Part shown: positions 18,498-26,855 of the stretch, piece after piece
Numbering within the stretch: the first letter of the stretch is position 1
How the letters are laid out: each line of letters begins with the position of its first letter
Origin: an uncultured Bacteroidaceae bacterium
GTDB lineage: Bacteria > Bacteroidota > Bacteroidia > Bacteroidales > Bacteroidaceae
Reading direction: 5' to 3'
NCBI GenBank assembly: GCA_944320965.1
Contig: CALUJO010000023.1
Coordinates: forward strand, 1 to 38,493
DNA: 38,493 nucleotides
Notes under the pieces: generated by a model
Seen by the model: the letters and a program-made list of their open reading frames with translations, nothing else
Database searches by the model: none
Told to the model about the DNA's origin: nothing
Made by a program: the position numbers and the translations under genes

Positions 18498-19496
18498 ATG
18501 ATTAGCACTTACAAAAACATCTCTCTCCTGAATTACAATACTTTCGGGATAGATGCAACTGCAGCGCTTCTTGTTGAGTATACCGAAGCATCCGATTTGA
18601 AGACAATATTCAGTACATACAAGGATATGCCTTTCTTTCATATCGGCGGTGGAAGCAATATTCTTTTTACACGTGATTATGACGGAATGATACTTCATTC
18701 ACGTATTATGGGCAAGGAGATAATGTCCGAAGGTTCTGACGGAGTTGTAATCAAGGTAGGAGCAGGGGAGAATTGGGATGATTTTGTTGCCTATTGTGTC
18801 AGTCATAATTATTCCGGAATTGAAAACCTTTCCCTTATTCCCGGAGAAGTTGGTGCGAGTGCTGTTCAGAATATTGGCGCTTATGGTGCCGAGGCAAAGG
18901 ATGTCATTACAAATGTCTATGTTTATGACATAAATGACGGCAGTTTCAAGGTGATACCGGTTGATGAATGTGCATATGCCTATAGAGAAAGCCGTTTCAA
19001 GCATGAGAAGAATTTTATCGTTACGCATGTTGAGTACAGGCTGAGCAAGAAGTTTGTGCCTGATATTGCTTACGGTAATATAAAGTCACGTTTGAAGGAT
19101 GAGAATAACGTGACATTGTCTGAACTTAGAGATACAATAATAGAAATCAGAAAAGAGAAATTGCCTGATCCTGCAGTAACCGGAAATGCCGGAAGTTTCT
19201 TTATGAATCCTGTCGTGAGCAATGAAGTTTTTGAAAAACTTTATGAGAAGTATCCTCAAATGCCTCACTATGTTATGGGAAACGGAGTTAAGATTCCCGC
19301 AGGATGGCTTATCGAGCAGTGCGGCTGGAAAGGAAAATCTTTGGGAAATGCCGGAGTTCATAAAAATCAGGCTCTTGTATTGATTAATCTTGGAGGCGCT
19401 TCTGCCCGGGAAGTCGTTAACCTTTCATCTGCTATTGTCAATGATGTAAAGGAAAAGTTTGGCATAGATATACATCCCGAAGTTTATTTCATTTGA
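18498..19496 (+). CDS. murB: UDP-N-acetylenolpyruvoylglucosamine reductase
   Basis: A flavoenzyme that reduces UDP-GlcNAc-enolpyruvate to UDP-MurNAc with NADPH, the second committed step of peptidoglycan precursor synthesis. The 332-residue protein has FAD-binding sequence FHIGGGSNILFTRDYDG at 47-63 and SLIPGEVGASAVQNIGAYG near 112-130. The proton-donor serine is S233 in GNAGSFFMNP and the conserved C-terminal glutamate is E328 in IHPEVYF. This matches the type I (E. coli-like) MurB with its extra loop. The start is 1 base after the upstream lipoprotein stop. Confidence 0.96.
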   Translation: MISTYKNISLLNYNTFGIDATAALLVEYTEASDLKTIFSTYKDMPFFHIGGGSNILFTRDYDGMILHSRIMGKEIMSEGSDGVVIKVGAGENWDDFVAYCVSHNYSGIENLSLIPGEVGASAVQNIGAYGAEAKDVITNVYVYDINDGSFKVIPVDECAYAYRESRFKHEKNFIVTHVEYRLSKKFVPDIAYGNIKSRLKDENNVTLSELRDTIIEIRKEKLPDPAVTGNAGSFFMNPVVSNEVFEKLYEKYPQMPHYVMGNGVKIPAGWLIEQCGWKGKSLGNAGVHKNQALVLINLGGASAREVVNLSSAIVNDVKEKFGIDIHPEVYFI

Positions 19497-19531
19497 TTGT
19501 TGTTGAAAATATTTTTTTGCTTTAATGCTTT

Positions 19532-20047
19532 ATGAGAAAAGCAAGTAGGGAGATGGACAGCAGTTGGGCTTTGGATATCATGCGGAAGGCCCCATATATT
19601 ACAGTAAGTTTTACAAGGAGTGACGGAACAGCCTATGGCGTTCCGCTTTCATTGGCCTGTAATGGAGACAATATATGGTATTTTCATTGTGCGCCCGAAG
19701 GCGATAAACTTGATGCAATTGCCGCTCATCCCGAAGTATGTCTCTCGGCAGTAACCAAATGTCAGCCGGTAGTTGGTCCTAAAGACGGTTCTTTCACATT
19801 GCAGTACCGTTCTGCCATAGCCTTTGGCAAGGCTGAACTTGTAGAGGATGATGAAGAGAAAATACTTGCACTCAGGCTGATAAGCCAGCGTTTTCTGCCC
19901 AAGCACATGGATGCTTTTGACGAAGCTGTCAAGAGAAGTCTTCACCGTACATCAGTAGTACGTATAACGTTGACATCTCCGCCTACAGGAAAGCGCAAGC
20001 AATATGATAAGAATGGCGATGAAATGAAATATGGCAGAATGGAATGA
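19532..20047 (+). CDS. pyridoxamine 5'-phosphate oxidase-like (NimA-related) flavin-fold protein
   Basis: A 171-residue protein with the split-barrel flavin-binding fold of the Pyridox_ox_2/NimA group. The hallmark is the His-containing motif FHCAPEGDKLDAI (H52) after a beta-strand pair (YITVSFTRSDGTAYGVPLSLA), then YRSAIAFGKAELVEDDEEKI near 92-111. The C-terminal RTSVVRITLTSPPTGKRK matches the family tail. Members include the nitroimidazole reductases NimA-F, but most chromosomal homologues have no proven drug role, so resistance should not be assumed. It follows murB by 35 bases, and its last codons form one arm of a terminator. Confidence 0.88.
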   Translation: MRKASREMDSSWALDIMRKAPYITVSFTRSDGTAYGVPLSLACNGDNIWYFHCAPEGDKLDAIAAHPEVCLSAVTKCQPVVGPKDGSFTLQYRSAIAFGKAELVEDDEEKILALRLISQRFLPKHMDAFDEAVKRSLHRTSVVRITLTSPPTGKRKQYDKNGDEMKYGRME

Positions 20048-20063
20048 TATTCTGCCATATTTC
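20026..20063 (+). terminator. terminator overlapping the end of the NimA-like gene
   Basis: Perfect 15-bp inverted repeat (20026-20040 and 20049-20063) with an 8-base loop that contains the stop codon at 20045-20047, then ATTTTTT. The left arm is therefore coding sequence. It closes the tdh-lipoprotein-murB-nim unit. Confidence 0.88.
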
Positions 20064-20125
20064 ATTTTTTTCTGATGTCTTTTTAAAACTCCGGTGAACA
20101 GTTGTATTGTTTATATTGATAATGT

Positions 20126-20515
20126 TTATTTCTCAATATTGATTACCTCAACAATCTCCACAACATCATCATAGTCGGCTGCGAATCCGTCATCAGATTT
20201 TCCTTTTTTTACAACTTTCAGTTTTGCATTGACAGGAGTATAGTTCTTCATTCCTTCGGGAACAAGTTCTTCATACATCTCCCTTACCTTGCCTGTCCTG
20301 TCAATAAACCAGTATTCAAGGGTGTCACTGTCTGCTTTGAACGACCTTACTTCGTGCCCTATGGTCAATTTTCCTGTAACTTCAATTGTGTCAGCTTTAA
20401 CCTCTGTTACTGCAGGCTGCACACTGTTTTCTTCCGCTTTGTTTTCAGTCTGCTTGCCATTGCATGAAAACAGCGCAAATGCAAGAGCGGAAACCAATAT
20501 TGGATACTTTTTCAT
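20126..20515 (-). CDS. small lipoprotein of unknown function
   Basis: A 129-residue protein with an SpII signal (hydrophobic 5-16, C18 in LFSCNGK). A low-complexity acidic linker follows (about 20-40) and then a compact beta-rich domain (about 42-129): ADTIEVTGKLTIGHEVRSFK, then DTLEYWFIDRTGKVREMYEEL and YTPVNAKLKVVKKGKSDDGFA. The order of strands and the EYWFID...G segment recall small OB-like or NlpE-type lipoprotein domains, but I cannot name a family with confidence. It is monocistronic and divergent from rlmN, with its own -7 element. Confidence 0.85.
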   Translation of the reverse strand: MKKYPILVSALAFALFSCNGKQTENKAEENSVQPAVTEVKADTIEVTGKLTIGHEVRSFKADSDTLEYWFIDRTGKVREMYEELVPEGMKNYTPVNAKLKVVKKGKSDDGFAADYDDVVEIVEVINIEK

Positions 20516-20545
20516 AAATAAAAACTTTTATAGTTCATAATTATG

Positions 20546-20553
20546 CAAATATA
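20546..20553 (-). promoter_or_regulatory. -7 element for the small lipoprotein gene
   Basis: On the minus strand TATATTTG matches TAnnTTTG, 30 bases before the start codon. There is no clear -33. Confidence 0.45.
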
Positions 20554-20588
20554 GCATTGTCAAACAAAAGGAATATGAAAAAAAACAA

Positions 20589-20596
20589 TAAATTTG
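20589..20596 (+). promoter_or_regulatory. -7 element for rlmN
   Basis: TAAATTTG matches TAnnTTTG, 24 bases before the rlmN ATG. The divergent -7 element of the neighbouring lipoprotein gene is only 35 bases away, so the two promoters are nearly back to back. Confidence 0.5.
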
Positions 20597-20620
20597 CATA
20601 TTATATAACTTAGGATTAAA

Positions 20621-21649
20621 ATGGGTAAGAAGAGTTTGTTCGGTTTGACATTGGCTGAGCTGCAGCAGATTGTTTTGTCTTTGGGTATGCCCAAGTTTTC
20701 GGCAAAGCAGATTGCGTCATGGCTGTATGTCAAGAAGGTAAACAGCATTGATGAAATGACAAACATTTCGCTGAAACACCGCGAGATGCTTAACGAAAAG
20801 TATGAAGTTGGCCGTTCGGCACATTCCGATCGCGTGGAATCAGTTGACGGTACTGTGAAATATCTGTTCCGTGTCGGTGAAAATTCATTTATAGAGTCCG
20901 TATTCATTCCGGACGAAGACAGGGCAACATTGTGTGTATCGTCGCAGGTTGGATGCAAGATGAACTGCAAGTTCTGCATGACAGGCAAACAGGGATTTAC
21001 GCAGAATCTTACAGCCGGCATGATACTTAACCAGATTTATTCAATCCCCGAGTCAGACTGCCTTACAAATGTGGTGTATATGGGAATGGGAGAGCCGATG
21101 GACAATATTGACGAGGTGCTTAAATCGCTCGAAATACTGACTTCCGACTACGGACCAGCCTGGAGTCCCAAGAGAATAACCGTATCAACCGTCGGACTGA
21201 AGAAGGGACTTGAAAGGTTTCTCAATGAAAGTGATTGCCATCTTGCAATAAGTCTTCATTCACCGGTTCCAGCACAGAGACGCGAACTCATGCCAGCCGA
21301 AAAGGCATGGTCAATAGAAGAAGTTGTCGACCTGCTGCATAACTATGATTTTTCAAAGCAGCGCCGCTTGTCTTTCGAATATATTGTATTCAAGGGAGTA
21401 AACGATTCCGAGCTTTATGCCAAAAACATATTGCGTCTGTTGCGTGGTCTTGAATGCCGTATAAATCTTATCCGTTTCCATGCAATACCGAATGTCGACC
21501 TTGAAGGGGTTGATATGGACCGTATGATAAGCCTGAGGGACTATCTGACAAACCATGGAATCTTTACAACAATACGTGCTTCACGCGGCGAGGACATATT
21601 TGCTGCTTGCGGTATGCTTTCTACAAAGAAAAAAGGAGAAAACAATTAA
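20621..21649 (+). CDS. rlmN: dual-specificity 23S rRNA/tRNA adenine C2-methyltransferase RlmN
   Basis: A radical-SAM methyltransferase that makes m2A2503 in 23S rRNA and m2A37 in some tRNAs. The 342-residue protein has the CxxxCxxC cluster C112, C116 and C119 (GCKMNCKFCMTGKQG) and YMGMGEPMDN near 149-158. RRLSFEYIVFKGVND near 250 precedes the C-terminal methyl-carrying cysteine C330 in IFAACGML. All are diagnostic. The gene leads a unit with a DUF4837 lipoprotein 12 bases downstream and pdxA. Confidence 0.96.
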   Translation: MGKKSLFGLTLAELQQIVLSLGMPKFSAKQIASWLYVKKVNSIDEMTNISLKHREMLNEKYEVGRSAHSDRVESVDGTVKYLFRVGENSFIESVFIPDEDRATLCVSSQVGCKMNCKFCMTGKQGFTQNLTAGMILNQIYSIPESDCLTNVVYMGMGEPMDNIDEVLKSLEILTSDYGPAWSPKRITVSTVGLKKGLERFLNESDCHLAISLHSPVPAQRRELMPAEKAWSIEEVVDLLHNYDFSKQRRLSFEYIVFKGVNDSELYAKNILRLLRGLECRINLIRFHAIPNVDLEGVDMDRMISLRDYLTNHGIFTTIRASRGEDIFAACGMLSTKKKGENN

Positions 21650-21661
21650 TATATAAGGCTT

Positions 21662-22669
21662 ATGAAAAAGTTATTGCTATTTTTTATGATTATAGTGACA
21701 GCGACAGTCGTTTCGTGCAAAAGAAACGGAGCGTCTCTGTTTACTCCCACTTCAAGCGGTCTGGCTTATGAGCTTGTTGTAGTAGCCGATGACGAGATTT
21801 GGAACAGCGATGCCGGCAAGGCTCTTGAAAAGGTGCTTAAATCCGATATACCTGGTCTGCCGCAGTCTGAAAACTATTTTACGGTGATGCGTGTAACTCC
21901 TGAGAATTTTGACAACACAATGCGTCTGTTGCGCAACATTATCATTGTGAAGGTCGGAAAGGAATATTCCGCTCCTAAGATTAAATATACATATGATGTA
22001 TATGCGCACCCGCAGGTTGTCATGACAATCCAGGCTCGCGACGGTCAGCAGTTCATTGAAACAGTAGAAGGAAGCAAGGATGTTATCCTTAACCTTTTCA
22101 ATACTGCCGAACTTAACCGTTATGTTGCGAATTACAAAGGAAAGCATCATACAGGAGTTGCTGACACTGCTTACTCCAAGTTTAATGTCCAGATGTGGGC
22201 GCCTGCCGATATGCGCCGTTTCAAGAGCGGTACAGACTTTTTCTGGACTTCAAAGGAAACGCCGACAGGTACACAGAATCTTGTAATCTACAGCTATCCT
22301 TACACAACCAGTGAGGCATTTACAAAAGAATATTTTATTGCAAAGCGTGACTCTTTCATGAAAGCCAACATTCCGGGAGTACGCGATTCGTATATGTCAA
22401 CCGATTCGATTACTGTTGAAGTGAAGGATATTGCGGTTCAGGGTGCGTATACAATGGAAGCAAGAGGCTTGTGGCGTATGAAGGGTGACTTTATGGGCGG
22501 TCCTTTCGTATCACATTCAATGGTCGATACGTTGAACAACCGTATTGTGGTAGGCGAAGTGTTTGTTTACGAGCCAAAGAAACTGAAGAGACGCTATATA
22601 CGCCAGATGGAAGCAGCTCTGTTCTCAATGAAGATTATGGACAACAAGTTTGAAGAAAACGAAAAATAA
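21662..22669 (+). CDS. DUF4837 family lipoprotein
   Basis: A 335-residue Bacteroidota-restricted family protein of unknown function. The N terminus is an SpII signal with C19 (ATVVSCKRNG). The mature part begins SSGLAYELVVVADDEIW, continues PQSENYFTVMRVTPENF and includes YSYPYTTSEAFTKEYFIAKRDSF and GGPFVSHSMVDTLNNRIVVGEVFVYEPK. These features are, from memory, those of DUF4837. No catalytic motif is evident. It sits between rlmN and pdxA with gaps of 12 and 6 bases, so it is in the same operon. An envelope role is inferred only from the lipid anchor. Confidence 0.85.
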   Translation: MKKLLLFFMIIVTATVVSCKRNGASLFTPTSSGLAYELVVVADDEIWNSDAGKALEKVLKSDIPGLPQSENYFTVMRVTPENFDNTMRLLRNIIIVKVGKEYSAPKIKYTYDVYAHPQVVMTIQARDGQQFIETVEGSKDVILNLFNTAELNRYVANYKGKHHTGVADTAYSKFNVQMWAPADMRRFKSGTDFFWTSKETPTGTQNLVIYSYPYTTSEAFTKEYFIAKRDSFMKANIPGVRDSYMSTDSITVEVKDIAVQGAYTMEARGLWRMKGDFMGGPFVSHSMVDTLNNRIVVGEVFVYEPKKLKRRYIRQMEAALFSMKIMDNKFEENEK

Positions 22670-22675
22670 ATCAAT

Positions 22676-23782
22676 ATGGAAAGAAGAAAGATACGTGTAG
22701 GTATAACTCACGGAGATATAAACGGAGTAGGTTATGAGGTCATTTTGAAAACCTTCTCCAACCCTGATATGCTTGACCTCTGTACACCTCTTGTATATGG
22801 TTCGGCTAAGGTTGCCACATATCACAGAAAGGCACTCGGATTGCCAAACATAACATTTACAAGTATCAACAGCGTAAAGGAAGCCGACCCGGACAAACTG
22901 AACATAATCAACTGTACTGACGATGATGTCAAGGTTGAACTTTCAGTCCCGACCGAAGAGTCAGGCAAGGCTGCTCTTGATGCCCTTAAATGTGCGGTGG
23001 AGGATTACAGAAAAGGACTTATTGATGTTATTGTAACCGCGCCAATAAACAAGAACTGTATACAGTGCGACGAGTTCAAGTTCAACGGACATACAGAGTT
23101 CTTTGAAGCCGAACTTGGCGAAGGTCACAAGTCATTGATGATACTTGTTAAGGACAATCTGCGCATGGCTCTTGCAACAAACCATGTCCCTGTAGCAGAA
23201 ATCTCAAAGGAACTTACACCTGAGGTCCTGAAGGAAAAGCTTCTTCTTTTCAACACTTCACTGAAGAAAGACTTCGGTATTGCCGCACCTAAGATTGCTG
23301 TGTTTGCACTCAATCCTCATGCCGGCGACAATGGTCTTATAGGCAAAGAGGAAATTGAAGTGATAAAGCCTGTTCTTGAGGAACTGAAAGCCGAAAACAT
23401 TCTATGCTACGGTCCTTTCCCTGCCGACGGATTTATGGGAGCCGGAACATACAAGCATTTTGACGGCGTGATGGCAATGTATCACGACCAGGGACTTGCA
23501 CCGTTCAAGGTACTTGCAATGGATTCGGGCGTAAACTTTACTGCCGGATTGCCTGTTGTAAGGACATCTCCTGCACACGGTACTGCCTATGACATTACAG
23601 GCAAGGGAATTGCAAGCGAGGATTCTTTCCGCGAAGCAGTGTATATGGCAATCGACATCTTCCGTTACCGTGCTATGGACCGCGAAGCCGGAGCCAATCC
23701 GCTACGCAAGCAGTATTATGAAAAGAAGGATGACAGCGACAAACTGAAGCTTGACCAGATTGTTGACGAAGACGAACTTTAA
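22676..23782 (+). CDS. pdxA: 4-hydroxythreonine-4-phosphate dehydrogenase
   Basis: An NAD-dependent enzyme of the DXP-dependent pyridoxal phosphate pathway. It oxidises and decarboxylates 4-phosphohydroxy-L-threonine to the substrate of PdxJ. The 368-residue protein shows GITHGDINGVGYEV at 9-22 and VTAPINKNCI near 120-129. H139 is in FNGHTEFF, and the other metal ligands are in NPHAGDNGLIG near 213-223 and MYHDQGLAPFK near 265-275. The C-terminal SPAHGTAYDITGKG is also typical. Length is slightly above the E. coli enzyme because of a Lys/Asp-rich tail. PLP made through this route would serve ilvE and kbl in the same window, though that is general metabolism rather than evidence of co-regulation. 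Confidence 0.95.
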   Translation: MERRKIRVGITHGDINGVGYEVILKTFSNPDMLDLCTPLVYGSAKVATYHRKALGLPNITFTSINSVKEADPDKLNIINCTDDDVKVELSVPTEESGKAALDALKCAVEDYRKGLIDVIVTAPINKNCIQCDEFKFNGHTEFFEAELGEGHKSLMILVKDNLRMALATNHVPVAEISKELTPEVLKEKLLLFNTSLKKDFGIAAPKIAVFALNPHAGDNGLIGKEEIEVIKPVLEELKAENILCYGPFPADGFMGAGTYKHFDGVMAMYHDQGLAPFKVLAMDSGVNFTAGLPVVRTSPAHGTAYDITGKGIASEDSFREAVYMAIDIFRYRAMDREAGANPLRKQYYEKKDDSDKLKLDQIVDEDEL

Positions 23783-23814
23783 GCAGCAGGCCGGACTTAC
23801 GACGTTAGCATGCG

Positions 23815-23836
23815 TATGTTTTTGGCCAAAAACATA
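23815..23836. other. 22-bp perfect palindrome downstream of pdxA
   Basis: A dyad with no spacer centred on TTTTTGGCCAAAAA, perfect over 22 bases. It sits between the pdxA stop and its terminator, 118 bases before the -33 element of the efflux operon. It could be a protein-binding site or just a 3'-UTR hairpin. Confidence 0.7.
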
Positions 23837-23850
23837 GAACATTTTACATA

Positions 23851-23911
23851 AAAACCTCCTGCCTTTTCAGTCAAAACATTAAAGGTTTTCGGCGAAAAGG
23901 CAGGAGGTTTT
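23851..23911 (+). terminator. terminator of the rlmN-DUF4837-pdxA operon
   Basis: Perfect 18-bp inverted repeat (23851-23868 and 23894-23911) with a 25-base loop. The stem contains CCTCCTGCC/GGCAGGAGG and is followed by a T-run of six starting inside the right arm. Confidence 0.9.
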
Positions 23912-23954
23912 TTAAAAGGAAGATAGTTAAATACAAAACTAATTTGGTTAAACA

Positions 23955-23986
23955 TTTGACTATTTCCGTTATTATATGTAATTTTG
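23955..23986 (+). promoter_or_regulatory. consensus Bacteroidota promoter of the efflux operon
   Basis: TTTG at 23955-23958 and TAATTTTG at 23979-23986 are separated by 20 bases. This is the clearest plus-strand match to the -33/-7 consensus in the window. Initiation is expected near 23993, about 30 bases before the MarR gene ATG. Confidence 0.75.
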
Positions 23987-24022
23987 CCGCCCGAAAAAGA
24001 TAAGTAATTGAGGGGCGAGTAT

Positions 24023-24463
24023 ATGGACAGTTTTTTTTCCCGCGACTGTATGTTGCAGATAATCCGTACAAGGATGGCTTTCCGGCAGGCTATTACCGGT
24101 ATTCTCAAGGACGGTTATCCGGACATAACTTTTGAAATGCTGCAGGTTCTTACATGTCTCTGGCGAGAGCAGGGAATCAGTCAGCAGGTACTTGCCGACA
24201 GGACAGTGAAGGATAAGGCAAGTCTGACCTATCTTATAGCCAATCTTGAAAAGAAGGCCATGGTATGCCGAAGGGAAGGTGATGCCGACCGACGCAACAA
24301 ACTGGTCTTTCTTACCGAAAAAGGTGAGGAATTCTGCCGTTGGGTTTATCCGCGTATGTTTGGGGTTTACGAGGAACTTGACAGGATACTCGGCTCAGAG
24401 AAACTTGAATTGTTGAATGAATCGTTGTCGGAATATCAGAAAATACTTGAGCGTCATGCATAA
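24023..24463 (+). CDS. MarR-family transcriptional regulator
   Basis: A 146-residue winged helix-turn-helix protein from ATG 24023. An upstream TTG at 24008 is possible but less likely, and AGGGG lies just before the ATG. The recognition helix is around residues 62-79 (VKDKASLTYLIANLEKKA). The wing is at 84-101, with the classic D-x-R-R pattern (GDADRRNK) and FLTEKG. Flanking helices form the dimer interface. MarR proteins usually repress the operon they sit in and release it on ligand binding. Here the next genes are a TolC/EmrA/EmrB-type efflux set, and the MarR stop overlaps the next start by several bases. The regulator itself is intact. Confidence 0.92.
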   Translation: MDSFFSRDCMLQIIRTRMAFRQAITGILKDGYPDITFEMLQVLTCLWREQGISQQVLADRTVKDKASLTYLIANLEKKAMVCRREGDADRRNKLVFLTEKGEEFCRWVYPRMFGVYEELDRILGSEKLELLNESLSEYQKILERHA

Positions 24464-25762
24464 AATATTCTGTTGGTCTTTTGTTATCAGCATTTTTTTG
24501 CCGTTTAATGCTGCGGCACAGTCTGACACACTAAGACTTTCGATTGATGAACTTTTCAGTGAAGGAGTGTCGGGCAGTCTTGCCATTGTAGCCGACAGGC
24601 TTAAGGAAAACATTTCTTCTGCCGAGGCTGGCAATACACGCAGCATGCTTTATCCCGAACTTGAAGTGGGGTTGAATGCCGGCATACTTGGTCAGCCTGT
24701 AATATTCCAGGACGGACTTGGAAATCCTACTTATCCCGACTGTCCGGACTGGTCGCAGAACTATGCCGTAAACTTTACCCAGCCGCTTTATACCGGAGGA
24801 AAGATAAGAAACAGTATCCGCAAATCGGAAATAAACAGGGATATTGCCGAGCTGACAACGGCTTCGGATATAGCAGAACTTAAACAGTCACTGCTGAACA
24901 GGTATCTTACACTTCTGAATCTTTACCGGAAGTTTGACGTGCTTTCAAGGACAATTGAGGAATCGGAAAGGAGACTTGTGGATATACGCCGCATGAAGCG
25001 CGAGGGACTTATAACAAACAATGATGTTCTGCGCAGTGAAATGCAGCTTACGGATAACCGTCTTTTGAGAACAGAGACGGAAAACAACATAGCACTTGTC
25101 TCGCAGCAGATAGCGTTACTTATCGGCCGTGACGAAAACTGCTTATTGTTCCCGATACGGTATTGCCGGAGTTTGAGGCTCTTGACGGTGTTTACGACGA
25201 TTATGTAGCAATAGCGTCAGGACTTGAACCTGGGCTGCAGATAGCAAGGTTCAGGACAATGGCAGCGGGGCATGACTTGAAAATGGAAAAGTCCGAGCTG
25301 CTTCCGCATCTTTCGCTATATGCAGCAAATACGCTTGCGCGCCCTGTTTCGCGCACACTTGCCGATATGTATAACAATAACTGGAACGTAGGGCTTTCGC
25401 TGAGCTATTCCATTTCGTCGCTTTATCACAGTAAAAACAGAATAAGGGCTGCAAAAATGAACATACTCCTAAGCCGTAATGCCGAAGAGCAGAAAATGCA
25501 GTCGATAAGGATGGAGATAAAGAATGCTTTCCTCAGACATCGTGAAGCTTTGGAGAAGGTGAAGGCTCTGGAACTTTCGGTGCGTCAGGCTCACGAGAAC
25601 TACAGGATAATGCATAATCGCTATATGAACCAGCTTGCAATACTGACCGATTTGCTGGATGCGGACAACATTCGCCTGAATGCCGAACTGCAATTGACCA
25701 ACGCAAGAACAAGTGCTGTCTATGCATATTACCAGTTAAGAAAGGCATGTGGCAGGTTATAA
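24456..25762 (+). pseudogene. TolC-family outer-membrane efflux gene, frameshifted
   Basis: Outer-membrane channel component of a tripartite efflux pump, about 434 residues if read through. Frame 1 starts at ATG 24456, which overlaps the MarR gene, with a signal peptide (FLPFNAAAQS). It runs through FTQPLYTGGKIRN, typical of the family, to GRDEN at about 25139. It then reads nonsense to a stop at 25208. The homologous sequence resumes one frame over as LLIVPDTVLPEFEALDGVYDDY and continues to TAA 25762 with normal TolC text (RMEIKNAFLRHREALEKV, LLDADNIRLNAEL). Restoring one base at about 25139, for example CC in place of C, gives GRDENLLIVPDT. This is therefore a one-base deletion, or a sequencing error. 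Confidence 0.85.
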
Positions 25763-25788
25763 TTTAATTTGATTAAAAGGATTTTTAT

Positions 25789-26855
25789 ATGGCTCAGTTG
25801 GCACAGAAGAGAAAACTGCTGAAGAAAAAGAAATTAAGGAATATAATTCTCAATACGGTATGCCTGGTTATTGCCGGTTCCGGACTGTTTTGGGTTGGAG
25901 GATATTTCTGGCGTTACATAAATTATGAGATTACAAACGACGCATTCGTTGACCAGTATGTGGCACCGGTCAATGTCCGTGTTGCAGGATATATAAAGGA
26001 AATAAGATTTACCGAGCATCAGTTTGTGCGCAAAGGGGATACTCTTCTTGTACTTGATGACAGTGAATACCGGATAAAGCTGAAGGAAGCGAAGGCTTCG
26101 CTTGTTGATGCAGTAGGTTCAAAGGATGTGGTGGCAACAAACATTGAAATGTACGGAAACAGAATAGCGGGCGAGGAGGCGAATATAGCCGAAGCCAAGG
26201 CAAAACTCTGGCAGCTTGAACAGGATTACTTCAGATACAAGCGCCTGCTTGAAGAGGAGTCTGTACCCGAACAGCAGTTTGAGCAGGTAAAGTCAAGCTA
26301 TGAAGCCGCAAAGGCAAGGCTTGAAGCATTGGAAATACAGAAAAAGGTTGCGCAGTCACAGCATACGGAAGCAAACAAAAGAACGACAGTAGCCGACGCG
26401 GCAATCCTGCGTGCAGAGGCAGCCCTTGACCTTGCCGCCCTGAACCTTTCATACACTGTGGTTACCGCTCCGTATGACGGGTATATCGGACGCCGTACGC
26501 TTGAGCCGGGCCAGTATGTTTCGGCAGGACAGACGTATCTTTTCTTGTAAGACGCAGTGACAAATGGGTTACGGCAAACTACAGGGAAACACAAATATCA
26601 AACATCTATATAGGTCAGAAAGTGTATATCTATGTTGACGGTATAAAGAACCGCCGCTTCGAAGGGCATGTCTCTGCAATATCCGAGGCTACCGGGTCAA
26701 AATACTCGCTTGTCCCTACCGACAATTCGGCGGGAAACTTCGTGAAAGTGTAGCAGCGTATTCCTGTACGCATAGACTTTGACAATCTGGACGCAGGTGA
26801 TATGGAACATTTGCGTGCCGGTATGATGGTTGAAACAGAAGCGGTGAAGCAATGA
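25789..26855 (+). pseudogene. EmrA/HlyD-type membrane fusion protein gene, frameshift plus nonsense codon
   Basis: Periplasmic adaptor that would join the TolC-like channel to the MFS pump; about 355 residues if repaired. The first 250 residues are normal: a membrane anchor at about 18-37, a biotinyl-lipoyl half (DAFVDQYVAPVNVRVAGYI), a coiled-coil hairpin and the second half ending PGQYVSAGQT. Then the frame ends at TAA 26548. Adding one T near 26535 gives QTLSFLVRRSDKWVTANYRET and correct adaptor sequence resumes. In that frame an in-frame TAG occurs at 26751-26753 between NFVKV and QRIPVRIDF, exactly where a residue such as Gln (CAG) is expected. The frame finally ends at TGA 26853-26855. 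Two independent lesions in one gene argue for real decay. Confidence 0.85.

Noticed and set aside
19532..20047. A nitroimidazole resistance (nim) gene
   Set aside because: It belongs to the wider NimA-like fold family, but it sits in a housekeeping unit without an IS promoter, so resistance cannot be claimed.
23797..24108. Minus-strand open frame across the pdxA terminator
   Set aside because: It spans the terminator hairpin and the efflux-operon promoter and reads as chance sequence.
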